From: Ypsolopha sequella | Lineage: Eukaryota; Arthropoda; Insecta; Lepidoptera; Ypsolophidae | Reading direction: 5' to 3' | Assembly: GCA_934047225.1 (NCBI GenBank) | Contig: OW204012.1 | Span: forward strand, 1,302,001-1,366,000 | Length of the DNA: 64,000 nt | Shown: positions 52,233 to 62,483 of the stretch, in pieces | How the letters are laid out: each line of letters starts with the position of its first letter | How positions within the stretch are numbered: position 1 is the stretch's first letter | Program-made: the position numbers and the translations under genes | Notes under the pieces: model-generated | Databases searched by the model: none | What the model was told of the DNA's origin: nothing | What the model saw: the letters and a program-made list of their open reading frames with translations, nothing else

Positions 52233-52628
52233 TTAAGGCACTACGGAAAAAAAATCGACACTTTAAGGACTTGCATATCTACTTCAGTAAATAATGTATT
52301 ATTTTGATAAAATAGTGGATTTTTTTTGGATTCTTTTTCTAGGGATCTATTAAAACAGAAACGCGATTGGAGAAATTCGGCTCGATAGAAATATTTATTG
52401 AAATGAGGTCCTTTTCGACACCAATTCTGCTGGTTTGACAATTTAGAATGACATATACATAGACTGCAATTATATTTTATTAGGTGGGCTTTAACAGTAT
52501 CTAGGACCTGGTTAAACGAAATTTTGTTAGCAACTTTAGTACGTTTTATATTAATAAAAATCCGACTTTTTGCTACTTTTCCACGAATCCGTCCCTCTCG
52601 CACTGAGGATTTTTTCGCATATGGAGTA
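52233..52628 (+). mobile_element. Family B MITE, right end truncated
   Basis: Starts TTAAGGCACTACGG and stops at CATATGGAGTAAC, lacking the last ~35 bp of the reference copy. Confidence 0.86.
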
Positions 52629-53104
52629 ACATTTCCGTAAAAAGCTTATTTTTCGTATATTTCATGTTGAAATCAGTGTTCTTATTTAATATATATTTGG
52701 GAACCTAAATATTCTGTAATGCAATTGGAATAAATACACACTACGTTAAGAATATGTATGGTTTACAAACGCAAGAGTAAGGTAAAGTTCGACGCCGACG
52801 CCGCCTGATTGATGTGAAGAAGACGAAATATGTGTGTCCGGATTGTAAGAGATGGAAATCTGTAGCTTTTGGGTGCGGTCAACAGATCACAATAAACTAC
52901 TATGTTCCACTACAAACACCCACGATTCGGTCACGACCCTCAACAAACGTCAAAAATCTTGGGGAAAAATTGGCTTTCAAACGTGATTTTGCAGCTAACT
53001 TCAGGCCACTATCTATAAACCACCATGGTATATACTATGGTGGTTGGTTTATTCTGCTTATTTACATAACCGACTTACCCATGATAGCTGAGTGTGCTTA
53101 TTAA
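52629..53104. other. Unassigned stretch; 96-codon frame not assigned
   Basis: The frame at 52814-53104 starts MKKTKYVCPDCKRWKSVAFG and has two CxxC-like cysteines, but matches no family I know and ends exactly where a common repeat begins. A gene cannot be supported. Confidence 0.35.
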
Positions 53105-53220
53105 CCGACTTCAAAAAAGGAGGAGGTTCTCAATTCGACTGCATTTTTTTTTTGGCGTTTTTACTTCATAACTCCGTCATTTTTGAACCGATTTGAATAA
53201 TTCTTTTTTTGTTTCCAAAC
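53105..53220 (+). repeat. Dispersed repeat (CCGACTTCAAAAAAGGAGGA)
   Basis: ACCGACTTCAAAAAAGGAGG then ACTCCGTCATTTTTGAACCG. I recognise it as very common in moth and butterfly genomes. Confidence 0.6.
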
Positions 53221-53287
53221 ATTATGTTATCTAGAAGTCGCCGTATTTCCTTTGATATATCAACATAAAAACCAATATAAGAACGCC

Positions 53288-53413
53288 GACTTCTAGATAA
53301 CATAACGTTTCAGGAAGAATGAAGTCGGCAAAAGTGTTGCTTCGGTACCATCGGTCTTTATAGAATTATTACTAACTTTTTAGTGAATGACTGCTGTTAC
53401 TGTTGAAGTCGGT
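53288..53413 (-). repeat. Family N repeat, reversed
   Basis: GACTTCTAGATAACATAACG through TGTTACTGTTGAAGTCGG complement order. Together with ATTATGTTATCTAGAAGTCG at 53220 it forms a hairpin. Confidence 0.75.
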
Positions 53414-53882
53414 TACAATTTTTGTGTTAAAAGTTTTTTTTTTGTTTAATATGATGACCACACTCTCTGTTAGACAGGCGTGACTATAAATGTATGTAAA
53501 ATCCATAGACTACAAATGGCTCAAGTGGTTTGCGGTGAAATCGAAAATCAGGCACGTAGATAACAGAAAGGGTTCATCTATAGTTCGTTTTTGGATTTAT
53601 AAACTTTATTATCTCCGTTGAAGCATAAAATCTGATACGAGTATGTAACCGAAATATGATATAAATAGGGAATGTCACCGGCAGAGATTGAATATTATTG
53701 GCTACTAGCCAAAAGTAGATAAGGGATCTAGATATTTTGTGTGCAGTCTAGAACTTTTGGATTTTAGTTCTAAAACTCAATTTAAATGAACTTGTGATAT
53801 ATTTGAAATTCGTTTGTGAATGAATAGATATTTGTTAGCATCTCCCAGCAAAATTGCCTTTTACCTCGTCTGTAGCTATAAC
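53414..53882. other. Unassigned stretch
   Basis: AT-rich; nothing recognised. Confidence 0.5.
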
Positions 53883-54175
53883 TTAAGTAAATATGCCTTA
53901 ATTAGCTTTTTATTTATAATTACTCAATATAACTTGAAATATATACAATAAATAAAAGAAAATTTTAACTTGAAATATATTTCGGCCCCTAGTGGGCCGT
54001 CACCAGTCAAGTATATACAGTATTATATACTTGACTGATGACGGCCCACTAGGGGCCGAAATATATTTCAAGTTATAATTTTCTTTTATTTATTGTATAT
54101 ATTTCAAGTTATATTGAGTAATTATAAATAAAAAGCTAATTAAGGCATACTATATATATTTATTAAGTAAATATG
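53883..54175. mobile_element. 258-bp near-perfect palindrome with flanking direct repeat
   Basis: Arms 53892-54017 and about 54023-54149 are inverted copies with only a few mismatches (for example CACCAG against CATCAG) and a loop of a few bases. TTAAGTAAATATG occurs at 53883-53895 and again at 54163-54175, outside and partly overlapping the arms, like a target duplication. Arm landmarks: GGCCCACTAGGGGCCGAAAT and ATATTTCAAGTTATAATTTT. Confidence 0.9.
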
Positions 54176-54272
54176 GTTATTTTATTTCTATTTGTGTCAA
54201 TTGCAAACTGCATTTTTAAAAATTGTATCCAAAAAGTTCAATTTTTCATTTATAATAATAATAATATTGTCA

Positions 54273-54604
54273 CAACATGAATCCCCGAGAGGGTGTCAGA
54301 AGTGTTCCGAGTGTAAAATGTAAAATGCAAGTCACAGTCCACACTCCGTACACCCGCGTTTTACCGACGATTACGTCCCAACGTGATAGGTGGTGAGCCC
54401 TATCGCCGTATTACGGGCACAAATACACGCTTTTAAAGGCATGCAAGTTTCGTCACGATGTTTTCCTTCACCGTTCAGCAAGTGGTAAGTAGCAATAAAC
54501 ACTATGCACATAAATTCCGAAAAACTCATTGGTGCATGCCCGACCGGGGATCGAACCTGGGTCTCAAGATTGAGGGGCAGCGTTCTACCCCTGAGCTACC
54601 GTCC
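54273..54604 (-). mobile_element. tRNA-headed SINE, complete, reversed
   Basis: The head at 54540-54604 is the complement of GGTAGCTCAGGGGTAGAACG and AGGTTCGATCCCCGG. The body runs to ATGAATCCCCGAGAGGGTG. It is the best template for the family: ~330 bp, tRNA-like head, conserved body, and a terminal hairpin ending ATGTTGTG. Confidence 0.9.
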
Positions 54605-54775
54605 CTATTTTTCATTTAAAATTCGTTATAAGTAAATTTAGCTTTAAAACTGTGTGATTTGTATATTTTATATATTTGAATATTTATATATTTGAATATA
54701 TGTATATTTATACTAAATAAAAACTAACTATAAATTAAAATTACCTATCAATATACAAGTATAAACAAAATAAAA

Positions 54776-55370
54776 CTATACTAAATAAAAAATCGAAGCC
54801 AAATCGCTGCCGTCACCCGGTAGGGTACCCAATAGGCTGGTGGCATTGCCTCGCTGAATCGCGAGGCTTAATCTTTGTCCAAAATAGGATCCAGCCCTTG
54901 GATCCCCTGAAGCATCGATCAGGCGCGACGATATCTCCTTGTAGAGCCGTCGCGCTTCTGACCCCCACGGCCCGAGGGTTTCTACAGCGAAGGGAACAAA
55001 ATGATAACTTTGTCCCAACGTTGTGTATCTCCGCTTCTTAGCCCCTTCTGCTTTGTAAGCCGCCGCGCCTGCCTTGATAGAGGTCGCTGGTAAGTGTAAC
55101 GGCGCCACAGTATCTGCGCATGTGGCGTCCCAAACCAGCGGCCGTCCATTTTTCCATGGAACGAGCGTCATTCCGTCGGGCCTTCTCCCATCGACGCGTG
55201 CCAAACCGTTTGGCTCTAAGATTGCTGGCACGCCGGCGCTGGCAAGAGCCCGACGGATGACGTCGTTTAGTGTGGCATGGCGCGAAAGCCGACCTGCGCT
55301 GCGTTGGCATGACAAGCCGTGGTGGCCAAAATGGTCGACGTTTTCCCCGCAATGGCAGCGATGTGTATAT
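54776..55370 (-). pseudogene. LINE-like pol C-terminal domain with zinc and PD-D motifs
   Basis: The minus frame runs from about 55370 (HRCHCGENVD) to a TAG at 54776-54778. In order: CHCG then HFGHHGLSC, a C2HC-like zinc motif; RHATLNDVIRRALASAG; LEPNGLARVDGRRPDGMTL; LVWDATCADT; AEGAKKRRYTTL; ETLGPWGSEARRLYKEI; QRLSLAIQRGNA. A zinc motif followed by RPD and an Asp 16 residues later resembles the restriction-like endonuclease of site-specific LINEs (CCHC then K/RPD-x12-14-D/E), with a slightly longer spacing. It is open throughout, unlike the copy split at 36-42 kb, but lacks the reverse transcriptase and any upstream start, so it is a 5'-truncated copy. Confidence 0.72.
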
Positions 55371-55398
55371 GTATATTTTATATATTTGGATATTTATA

Positions 55399-55660
55399 CA
55401 AGGTGAATTTTTGATCATCGTCCAAATTCATACTGGAGGCTTGATAAGTGATCAGTATCTTGGATCAGTAACAATTTTTGTGAAATTCATCTAATGAAAT
55501 TTCGGCTTCCCATAGAAATTCAGTTCCAGTCCCGAGTGAATCACTATGGGGAGTCGAAATTTCATTTTACAAATTTCACCAAAATTGTTATTGATCCATG
55601 ATACAGATCACTTACCAAGCCACCAGTATGAATTTGGACGATGATCGAAAAGTCACCTTG
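55399..55660. mobile_element. Family E foldback MITE with TA target site
   Basis: CAAGGTGAATTTTTGATCAT and the inverse, TA at both flanks, 262 bp. Confidence 0.92.
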
Positions 55661-55826
55661 TATATTTTATATATTTGTGTATTTTATATGTTTTCCGTGC
55701 TCTTTGCTGTGAGTTTAATTAACGTAATTTGAATTTGAAAAAAGCATTTTTTAAACAGCACACCAATTTTTTTTATCGAGGTCGGGTAGATAGTCATTCA
55801 GTATCTAAATGTACCAACATATGTAC

Positions 55827-55981
55827 GATAATGGTGTCGATTCGGCGCAACACAACTAAACTTATTTGACAGGACTAACCTTATTTAGTCTTTGTCTTTT
55901 CGATACAGAAAGAAAAAGGCGGACCATTTAAATTAAGTTAAATCCTGTCAAATTGTGTTGCGCCGAATCGACACAATTATC
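55827..55981. mobile_element. Family O TIR element, intact
   Basis: GATAATGGTGTCGATTCGGC and the inverse GCCGAATCGACACAATTATC; 155 bp. The interrupted copy is at 35671-35957. Confidence 0.85.
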
Positions 55982-56000
55982 GAAACCTCGTATCATAAAA

Positions 56001-57585
56001 TCTGTATGTATAAAATTCAAAGTCCTGACTGACCGACTGGCTGACTGACTGACTGACTGACTGACTGACTGACTGACTGATATATCAACGCACAGCCTAA
56101 ACCGCTGATCCTAGAGACTTGAAATTTTGCAAATAGATACCTTATATAGTGTAGGCATCCAGTAAGAAAGGATTTTTCAAAATTCACCCCTTAAGGGGGT
56201 GAAAGGGGGGTCAAAAGTTTGTATGGGGAAACAAGATTAATTAGACTATTTTATTCGAGACTTCACAGGAGTACTCCTATCCTTAAATGAGTAAACATGT
56301 GTTTCAGGTTTTTTCAATATTCAACCCTTAAAAGGGTGAAATGGGGTGACAAAGTCTGAAAATCAACATGGGTATCGTTTTTATGGTTTATCGGGTCGCT
56401 GATTACGAAAACAACAACGATTTATAAATCCAACGTAGTGGACGTGAAATACCATCATCCCCTGTTGGGGTGCGATGGGGTTAAAATTTGTAAATATTAA
56501 TATGGGTGTCGTTTTTATGGTTTTTTGCGACTGTAATTACGAAAATGGCATCGGTTTTGAAATTTAATATAGTGGACATTTTTGAAAGTATGTGTGCCAG
56601 AGCAATTCGGCTGTAACAGACGGACAGACAGACAGCCACACAAGTGATTCTATTAGGGTTCCATTTTTTCTATTTGAGGTATCTATCTATCTATATATCC
56701 ACAATTTATCTATCTATATCCCAGCAAAATATCTTTGGAATGGAAGGTGGTACATCCCTAAGGGTTGGACCACGGGGTGCCAAAAAAAAATTTTTTTTAT
56801 GTCAAAACTTTGATGGCTTGTATCTCCCAAACGGCTGGAGTTAGACACATGTTGATGGGTGTCTAGGAAAAGGTCTTGACGAGATCTGCCTGCCGAAAGT
56901 GTCAAAACTTAACAGGCCCGTATTTCTCAAATGGCTGATGCTAGACCCATGTTCATGGTACTCTAAGAAAAGGGCTCGGTGAGATCTAGATGACGGTAAA
57001 TAAAAGTCGAAAAAAAAATTGCCAAGATTTTGATCAGCCCTATCTCTTGAACGGCTAATCGTAGGGAGTTCGGGTTTCAACTATAGTGATTGGTCAAGCT
57101 AGGGCTACATGATTGAAAAAACAATTTGAATTTGACATGTTTTGACAGTTTTTTGACAGGTCCAAAAAAGTATTCCGATTTGCATGAAACTTGGTATCAA
57201 GAGGCATTCGGGGTCTCCGACTACGCTGCTGTGTTCAAATTTGACATTTTTTGCCAACTGATAGGGATTTTGACAATTTTTCGGAAAAACTTTGATCGGT
57301 GTCCCCGTGTTTGGCACTCTGGCGAAGCCGAAGGCCGAGCCAAGTTCCACGAGACTGCAGGCCGATTAGTGTGTTTCTAGCGAAGCCGAAAAACGAGCAT
57401 GTGAGGACGGAGAACGCGCCCGCAAGGACGAAGGCCAAGCAGGGCGCGTTCATAGTCCGAGCATGCGAGTTTTTCGGCCGAGCACTACACCTTGACTCCC
57501 AGAGGGAGCAACAGCACTTATGTCGTTTCTGAATTTTTTCATTTTTTATTTAGGCCACGCGGGTGAAGCCGCGGGCAGAAGCTAG
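56001..57585 (+). mobile_element. Helitron-like element
   Basis: Starts TCTGTATGTATAAAATTC after an A and ends CTAG followed by T. Just before the end, CGCGG-GTGAAG-CCGCG (57558-57573) makes a 5-bp stem hairpin eight bases from CTAG. These are the classic Helitron ends. It carries no Rep/helicase frame, so it is non-autonomous. Contents: a (CTGA)n tract at 56023-56080, palindromic CCCCTTAAGGGGGTGAAA blocks, two and a half degenerate ~107-bp units at 56798-57080, and a GC-richer segment at 57180-57540 with open frames on both strands but no recognised domain. Confidence 0.85.
56023..56080 (+). repeat. (CTGA)n microsatellite inside the Helitron
   Basis: About 14 units of CTGA with two early variants. 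Confidence 0.97.
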
Positions 57586-58068
57586 TGTATGAATATAACT
57601 CAGCATCAACTATAACGGGCCACTCTAAGAGCATCAGTGAACAATAAAGGTTTTATTGGAGTTTATCTTCTCAGTGTGACGATGGAAACGGCCGCCTTGC
57701 AATAGCAAGTTGTCCAAACATGACCGCATTGACCTGTCAACATAATAACACACGTTTTATTGCCACGTTGCCTTGACTTTGTACAGGGGTAACCCCTCGG
57801 CCACAGCTTCAGGCTTCTAGAGGCGCGCCTAGCGGTTCTTCTTGCGACGGCGCTGGCGGGAGAACAAATGTATGAAGTTGTATAGGGCCGGCCATGGGTC
57901 GCATCTCGCGCGTCTTGTCCGGCTTCGAATGACTTGCGCTCTCTCGACGGCGGTGTGCGGAGAGGCGGGGAGCCGCGCCAGTGATCGAGCGCATAGGAAG
58001 AACCTAGTGTCGAGCGTTTTGAGCGTACGAGCGCGCTATACATCCGATGCGGTGGAAGGCGCCGACGC

Positions 58069-58785
58069 CACAGTATAAGCAAAGACAGTAGGGAAATTAC
58101 CTGGAAGCGCTCCGATTCGAGCCTCACACACACAGACGCGTGCTCTACACGCCGTCTAAGCAGAAATGAAGCGTCAATCGCTGGGGTCGCGACGCCGCGC
58201 CGCGCTTGCCTTGCCAATACGCGCAAACGTAAGCAGGCGATAAGACGCGACCGTTTGTAAACTCTGTGCCGACGTGATCACGATGTCGCAAAGATATTGT
58301 TGCGCATTTGGATGTTTAAATTCATCACGAAAAAAAGAAATCGCCTATTTTAGACTTCCGGCTGATGTCCAAAGGTAAGACTAAAAAATATCACTCAAGA
58401 GTACTAACTACTTACATTATAAATTAAATTTTTGAAATTGTCGCGTTCTTTTTATGTATGTTCATACTGTCTGTTACCAGGGCAAAATAAAGAGTTAATA
58501 GATTTAAGTACGCTGGTCAGAACAAAAAGCAGGTTTTTTTGAATTTGAATTTGACTTTTTTGTCGGTTGTCGCCGCCGTCGCCGCCGCCGCGCCGCCACA
58601 AGCAAGTCTAGCCAACCAATCGGTGGAGCGGCGCGCGGTACTTTCAATCAAACGGCAGAGTCTTATCGTATGTCGAAAAACCCAAGTTATGATATGAGTG
58701 AGCGACAGCCTTAACGCTTCGGTGGCGCGTAGGTATTTAACTCAGGAATTCGGTTCAAATTCCCTACTGTCTTTGCTTATACTGT
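58069..58785 (+). mobile_element. P-element-like (THAP) transposon, non-autonomous
   Basis: Inverted ends of about 30 bp: CACAGTATAAGCAAAGACAG at 58069 and the inverse closing at 58785/58786. The exact 8-bp duplication GCCGACGC is at 58061-58068 and 58786-58793 (7 bp if the last G belongs to the element). An 8-bp target duplication, ~31-bp ends and an N-terminal THAP exon are the P superfamily signature. Only 0.7 kb long, so the catalytic part is missing. A (GCC)n tract lies at 58570-58598. Confidence 0.75.
58283..58374 (+). pseudogene. THAP-domain first exon
   Basis: ATG at 58283, 30 codons plus two bases, then donor AG/GTAAGA at 58375. The peptide starts MSQRYCCAFGCLN and continues SRKKEIAYFRLP, with the C-x4-C pair and the F.RLP segment of a C2CH THAP finger. 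THAP fingers bind DNA and form the N-terminus of P-element transposases. It lies inside inverted ends with an 8-bp target duplication, so it belongs to a transposon rather than a host gene. A possible acceptor about 110 bp downstream (GTTACCAG) would lead quickly to a stop, consistent with internal deletion. Confidence 0.75.
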
Positions 58786-59063
58786 GCCGACGCGTGTCGT
58801 GGCAGGGCAAAGCCCGTCGCAAAAACCGCCTGGAAGCGCAGCAAGAAGCGCCGCCAGAAGCCTGAAGCTATGGCCGACCGGTTACGGTTGATTTTGTATA
58901 ACAGACCGCCTCTGAGGTCTAGTAGTTCAAACATCTCGCCTGCTAATCTCGCCTGCTAATTTGCCTAACAAATCTACATTTGTGTTTTAAAAGGGACGGT
59001 AACGGGTGTTTCTTTTCTGTGTATTTCATGAAAGACATGGAAAATTATAATCAGTTTCTTGTA

Positions 59064-59219
59064 CAGTGCTCCCAAAGTAATAATGCGCATACAAATCTAT
59101 AGCCAAAGCGACCGGATGTACCACGTGACCGTATTGGTTGTATAGAAAGTGTAAGGAAATACGAACTTTGCCGAACAGTGGCGAAGATTTGTATGCGCAT
59201 TATTACTTTGGGACCACTG
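59064..59219. mobile_element. 156-bp Tc1-like MITE
   Basis: CAGTGCTCCCAAAGTAATAA and the inverse TTATTACTTTGGGACCACTG, with TA at both flanks. Arms of about 35 bp. CAGTG after TA is usual for Tc1-type ends. Confidence 0.88.
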
Positions 59220-59238
59220 TATATGCATTTTGACTATA

Positions 59239-59499
59239 CAAGGTGTAACAGAAAGGTGTAACCATATTTGAAGAGCTTATTCAGCCAATGGCATAGAACA
59301 ACTTTCACTATGGACAAATCCTGTATCTCGAAAAAAAAAATTAACTTTTTCATAGAAAAATGCAATGCCACTCGGCTGAAATGAATAGAAGGGCAGATTT
59401 TTTTTTGAGATTTCAGTGTTGGCTCCATAGTAAAAGTTGTTCTACACCATTGACTGAATAAGCTCTTCAAATATGGTTACACCTTTCTGTTACACCTTG
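59239..59499. mobile_element. Family C foldback MITE with TA target site
   Basis: CAAGGTGTAACAGAAAGGTG and the inverse, TA at both flanks, 261 bp. Confidence 0.92.
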
Positions 59500-59534
59500 T
59501 ATAATCTAGGGATTTGATTTTGGAAAACATGTTT

Positions 59535-59817
59535 GGATAAACATTCCTCGATAGAAATAATTGTTGAAATGAGGTCTTCAAACACACTTTTTCTTTAACG
59601 AGTAGCAGCCATGTACAGAACTCAAACATATTTTATCAGATGGGTTTCAACAATATCTAGATTTTTGTTTTTGGAAATTTTGCTAGCTAGTTTAGTTTCT
59701 TTAATAAAAATATAAAACCAACTTTTTTCCCTTTTGCCCTGAATCCGCCCCTCTCGCACTGTGCGATTTTTTGCTTGGAGTGACAGTGACAAAAATAAAA
59801 TTCGCATGGCCTCTTAA
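59535..59817 (+). mobile_element. Family B' TTAA element, left end eroded
   Basis: CTCGATAGAAATAATTGTTG through GAATCCGCCCCTCTCGCACT to CATGGCCTCTTAA. Pairs with 15458-15745 as a subfamily distinct from the main family B. Confidence 0.7.
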
Positions 59818-59847
59818 GGCGATTAGCTTCACCAAATTAGCAGCTCG

Positions 59848-59975
59848 ATGTTTATCGGTACGAATATCGACGGAAACGACATTGAAATAACGTTCATATC
59901 AGCGCACAATACCTGGTGGCTGTTACGATGCTCGCTGCGTACTTGATAGGGTGAAATAGGAGAAAATAATCATTT
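59848..59975 (+). repeat. Family Q repeat
   Basis: TATCGGTACGAATATCGACG, CATTGAAATAACGTTCATA and GTGGCTGTTACGATG. It runs straight into a family M unit. Confidence 0.72.
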
Positions 59976-60288
59976 TATCAATGCAAGTGCTCGTAAAGGC
60001 CCACTTTTTATGCATCAAAACCGAACAGAAAGTCGATTATTTTGCCCTAGGGCTTTATTATTATTATTATTTAATTTATTTACAATGGTTGGCTAACATG
60101 CAGGCTTTCCTTTGTACCATAGATGTTATACTTTTTTTTCACTGTTTAACGGCTCTGGATACAGTCCTTTTGAGCCAATCATAATTTAAATATCACAAGA
60201 TTATATTTGTTTTATTTCCTCACACTATGCATTGAAAAACGTAGAAAGTTAGTAACGGGCGTAAGAGCAATAAATTACTCGGTTACGT
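59975..60288 (+). repeat. Family M unit, 3'-truncated
   Basis: ATCAATGCAAGTGCTCGTAA through GGCTCTGGATACAGTCC to AATTACTCGGTTACG, lacking the last ~80 bp. Confidence 0.85.
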
Positions 60289-61371
60289 CGGAATAATTAG
60301 CAACTCGATTCGTGGTGGTTGAAATTTCGAACAAAACCATATAAAAATAAAATCCTTATCAGCTCGCACTGCAATATGGCTGTAACGTCAGTCGCTGTGG
60401 CTGACAAGTGCGAAAATAGTGTTTTTAATTTATTTAATCTAAAATATAACTAATTTCCAAGAACTGAGAAAACCAAATCATTTTATTTTATTTTATCTAG
60501 AAGTTTATAAATTTTCATACTGTTACGATAAAAACTGCAGCCGTTATGTTGTTACAAGTAAACAAAAAATCGAAAAATAATGGTAAACTTGGAATTTTCT
60601 TGCTTCACTTCTGTAAGTTATAATGAAATTCAGGAAAAACCACATCACTATTTATATCATGTAGATTACAATGTATTTTTCTTCTGTAACCATTTTGGTT
60701 ACAAAGTTACTTAGTTCAAGGTCGTTGGCGTTGGTAGAAGCCTTAAATCAACTAAACTGCTAAGGAGCAGTAGGGGATTGAATCCAAAAACACTATTAGG
60801 TTAAAATTTTTTTCTACCGAAAAAATTTGGTGGTGTGAAAAAGAAAAATGTTGCATATGTTGTGTTAGAGTTGATAATTCATGATATACTTTTTCAACAT
60901 TTTTGGTTTGGCCATAAACGAGGCTTTAGAAAGTATCTATTTGGCGATACTAAGCCAAAGGAAAAAAATGTAACTAAGCGTACTTATAAAAATATGTTTA
61001 TAATCATCTTTTGGATGAATACACAAATTAAACAAAAAAAAATTGAAAATGTGTTTAACTTTAATTATAAGTACTCGTAATTTTTCTTTTGAAGTATTAG
61101 TCAGCTAGTAGTTAAGTTAAGAGAGTAACATCTGCCAATAAACTTTTTTACAGTTTGGCGGAAACAATCAAAAATGTAATGATGTTTTTTTTCTGTGAAA
61201 AAATTTTCATTATTTATTATTATTATTTATTGTTTAAAACTTGACGCGATCATTTATGTGCCCAGGCGGGCAGGGCTTATATTTATGTGTATTGCGTTGA
61301 TCAGTCTTGCGCTGCGCGGTGCGCCGTCTGCGCCGTGAGCACAACAAAATTATTAAAGAAGGAGGAACAAA
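60289..61371. other. Unassigned stretch
   Basis: No repeat recognised. An 81-codon frame at 60835-61080 is Lys/Phe-rich without a domain. A GC-rich patch precedes the weak THAP exon at 61300-61370. Confidence 0.45.
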
Positions 61372-61443
61372 ATGCCAGGTTGCACTGTGAAATGGTGCAT
61401 AAGCAACTCGTGCAAACTCGTGCAAAAACATGAGGTTTTATGC
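61372..61443 (+). pseudogene. Weak THAP-domain first exon
   Basis: ATG at 61372, 24 codons, then a GTAAGTA donor. The peptide MPGCTVKWCISNSCKL has the Met-Pro-x-C-x4-C opening of THAP fingers, but the following part (VQKHEVLC) does not match, apparently because of a small indel; the +1 frame gives GFM where GxxFH is expected. No inverted ends or downstream exon found. It could be a decayed THAP exon or coincidence. Confidence 0.4.
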
Positions 61444-61743
61444 GTAAGTATTCAAAATTTTCATAAATTTAAAACCAAAAACTCTAAAACAAAATAAACT
61501 TATAAATGATAAAATTGTCTTGTATTTTCTTATCCCTTGGTTAAAGTAGATATAAGTAATTTGATTAATAGTATAAGTTTATGTTGAAAAAAAAGACATG
61601 ATCTTGCCAAGTTTCTTGCCCGTTCTTCTTAGCAAGACTACTCGAATGGGCGGAGGTAGGCATGTATTTATATATGTAACCTATTACTATGTAGCATATA
61701 GGATAGGATTTGGTCGGCCGCCTGGATTCGTGCTGGGGGCTCG
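61444..61743. other. Unassigned stretch
   Basis: Nothing recognised. Confidence 0.5.
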
Positions 61744-62005
61744 GTTGGTGATCATTGAACCTTGTTCCTGGTCCCTGGCCGGGTCTCCGGTATGGGTTCG
61801 GGCAGTTGATTGGATTTCACCTTGTATAATAATATTTTACCTATAATTTTAATCGTATATAAATAAATAAACAAACATTTAATCTAGTTCATGTACATTT
61901 ATTATTTTATTACATATATTTTTATAAGATCAAAATTTGACTTGTGAAACGTGTATTATATATACCTACTTTGCAAAATAAACTTTTTGAATTTGAATTT
62001 GATTG
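61744..62005 (+). repeat. LINE 3' end with (GAATTT)n tail, second copy
   Basis: TTGGTGATCATTGAACCTTG to AATAAACTTTTTGAATTTG, closely matching 29622-29877. Confidence 0.78.
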
Positions 62006-62483
62006 ACAATTTACCACGTTTTTACATTTTCGTCTTAAATACAATAACATAAAGACTACGACTAGGCCCATTATTTTCGGTCCAACTCAAGTCTATGATT
62101 GGCTGGAATCGGAATGGCGTGATAATCACTAGCCAATCATATTGCGATTATCGTAGTGAGCTAAGTACGTGTAGTATACTTAAAATCGCACACAACCTCC
62201 GTGTCGTGGGGCCATAATCCTAGGAAAGGATGTACAAAGATAGATTTCTATAAAATTTTAGTTCGTTGCTCACAACATATAAATATTCATGTTACATGCA
62301 ACAAGTATAAAAGCGACAGCCACATGTTATCTATGTCTCACAATGGCGGCGGCACAATGCTGGTTGGAAATTGAATTTTCACTTCTCTCGCATGAAAGTT
62401 ATTGTGAACTTGTCACGGCAAATTGTATAAACAAAACTTTTAGCCTCTCTAGTCTACAAGATGCTATCATTTCCTTAATAATA
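62006..62483. other. Unassigned stretch with inverted CCAAT boxes
   Basis: TGATTGGCTGG and TAGCCAATCA occur in opposite orientation near 62095-62140. No gene follows that I can support. Confidence 0.4.

Larger units (their letters stand above)
57798..58885. repeat. GC-rich region with inverted outer segments
   Basis: CGGCCACAGCTTCAGGCTTC at about 57797 reappears inverted at 58857-58885 (GAAGCCTGAAGCTATGGCCG), and translations in opposite orientations share SLKLWP. The 187-codon minus frame at 57663-58226 lies here and I do not accept it as a gene. A P-element-like transposon lies within. Confidence 0.5.

Noticed and set aside
52814..53104. 96-codon frame with CPDC and CG cysteines, possibly a zinc ribbon
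   Set aside because: Only one CxxC is convincing, no partner motif, and it ends at the border of a common repeat.
57663..58226. 187-codon minus frame in a GC-rich region
   Set aside because: Arg/Ser-rich low-complexity content, no domain, and it crosses into the end of the 58-kb P-like transposon.
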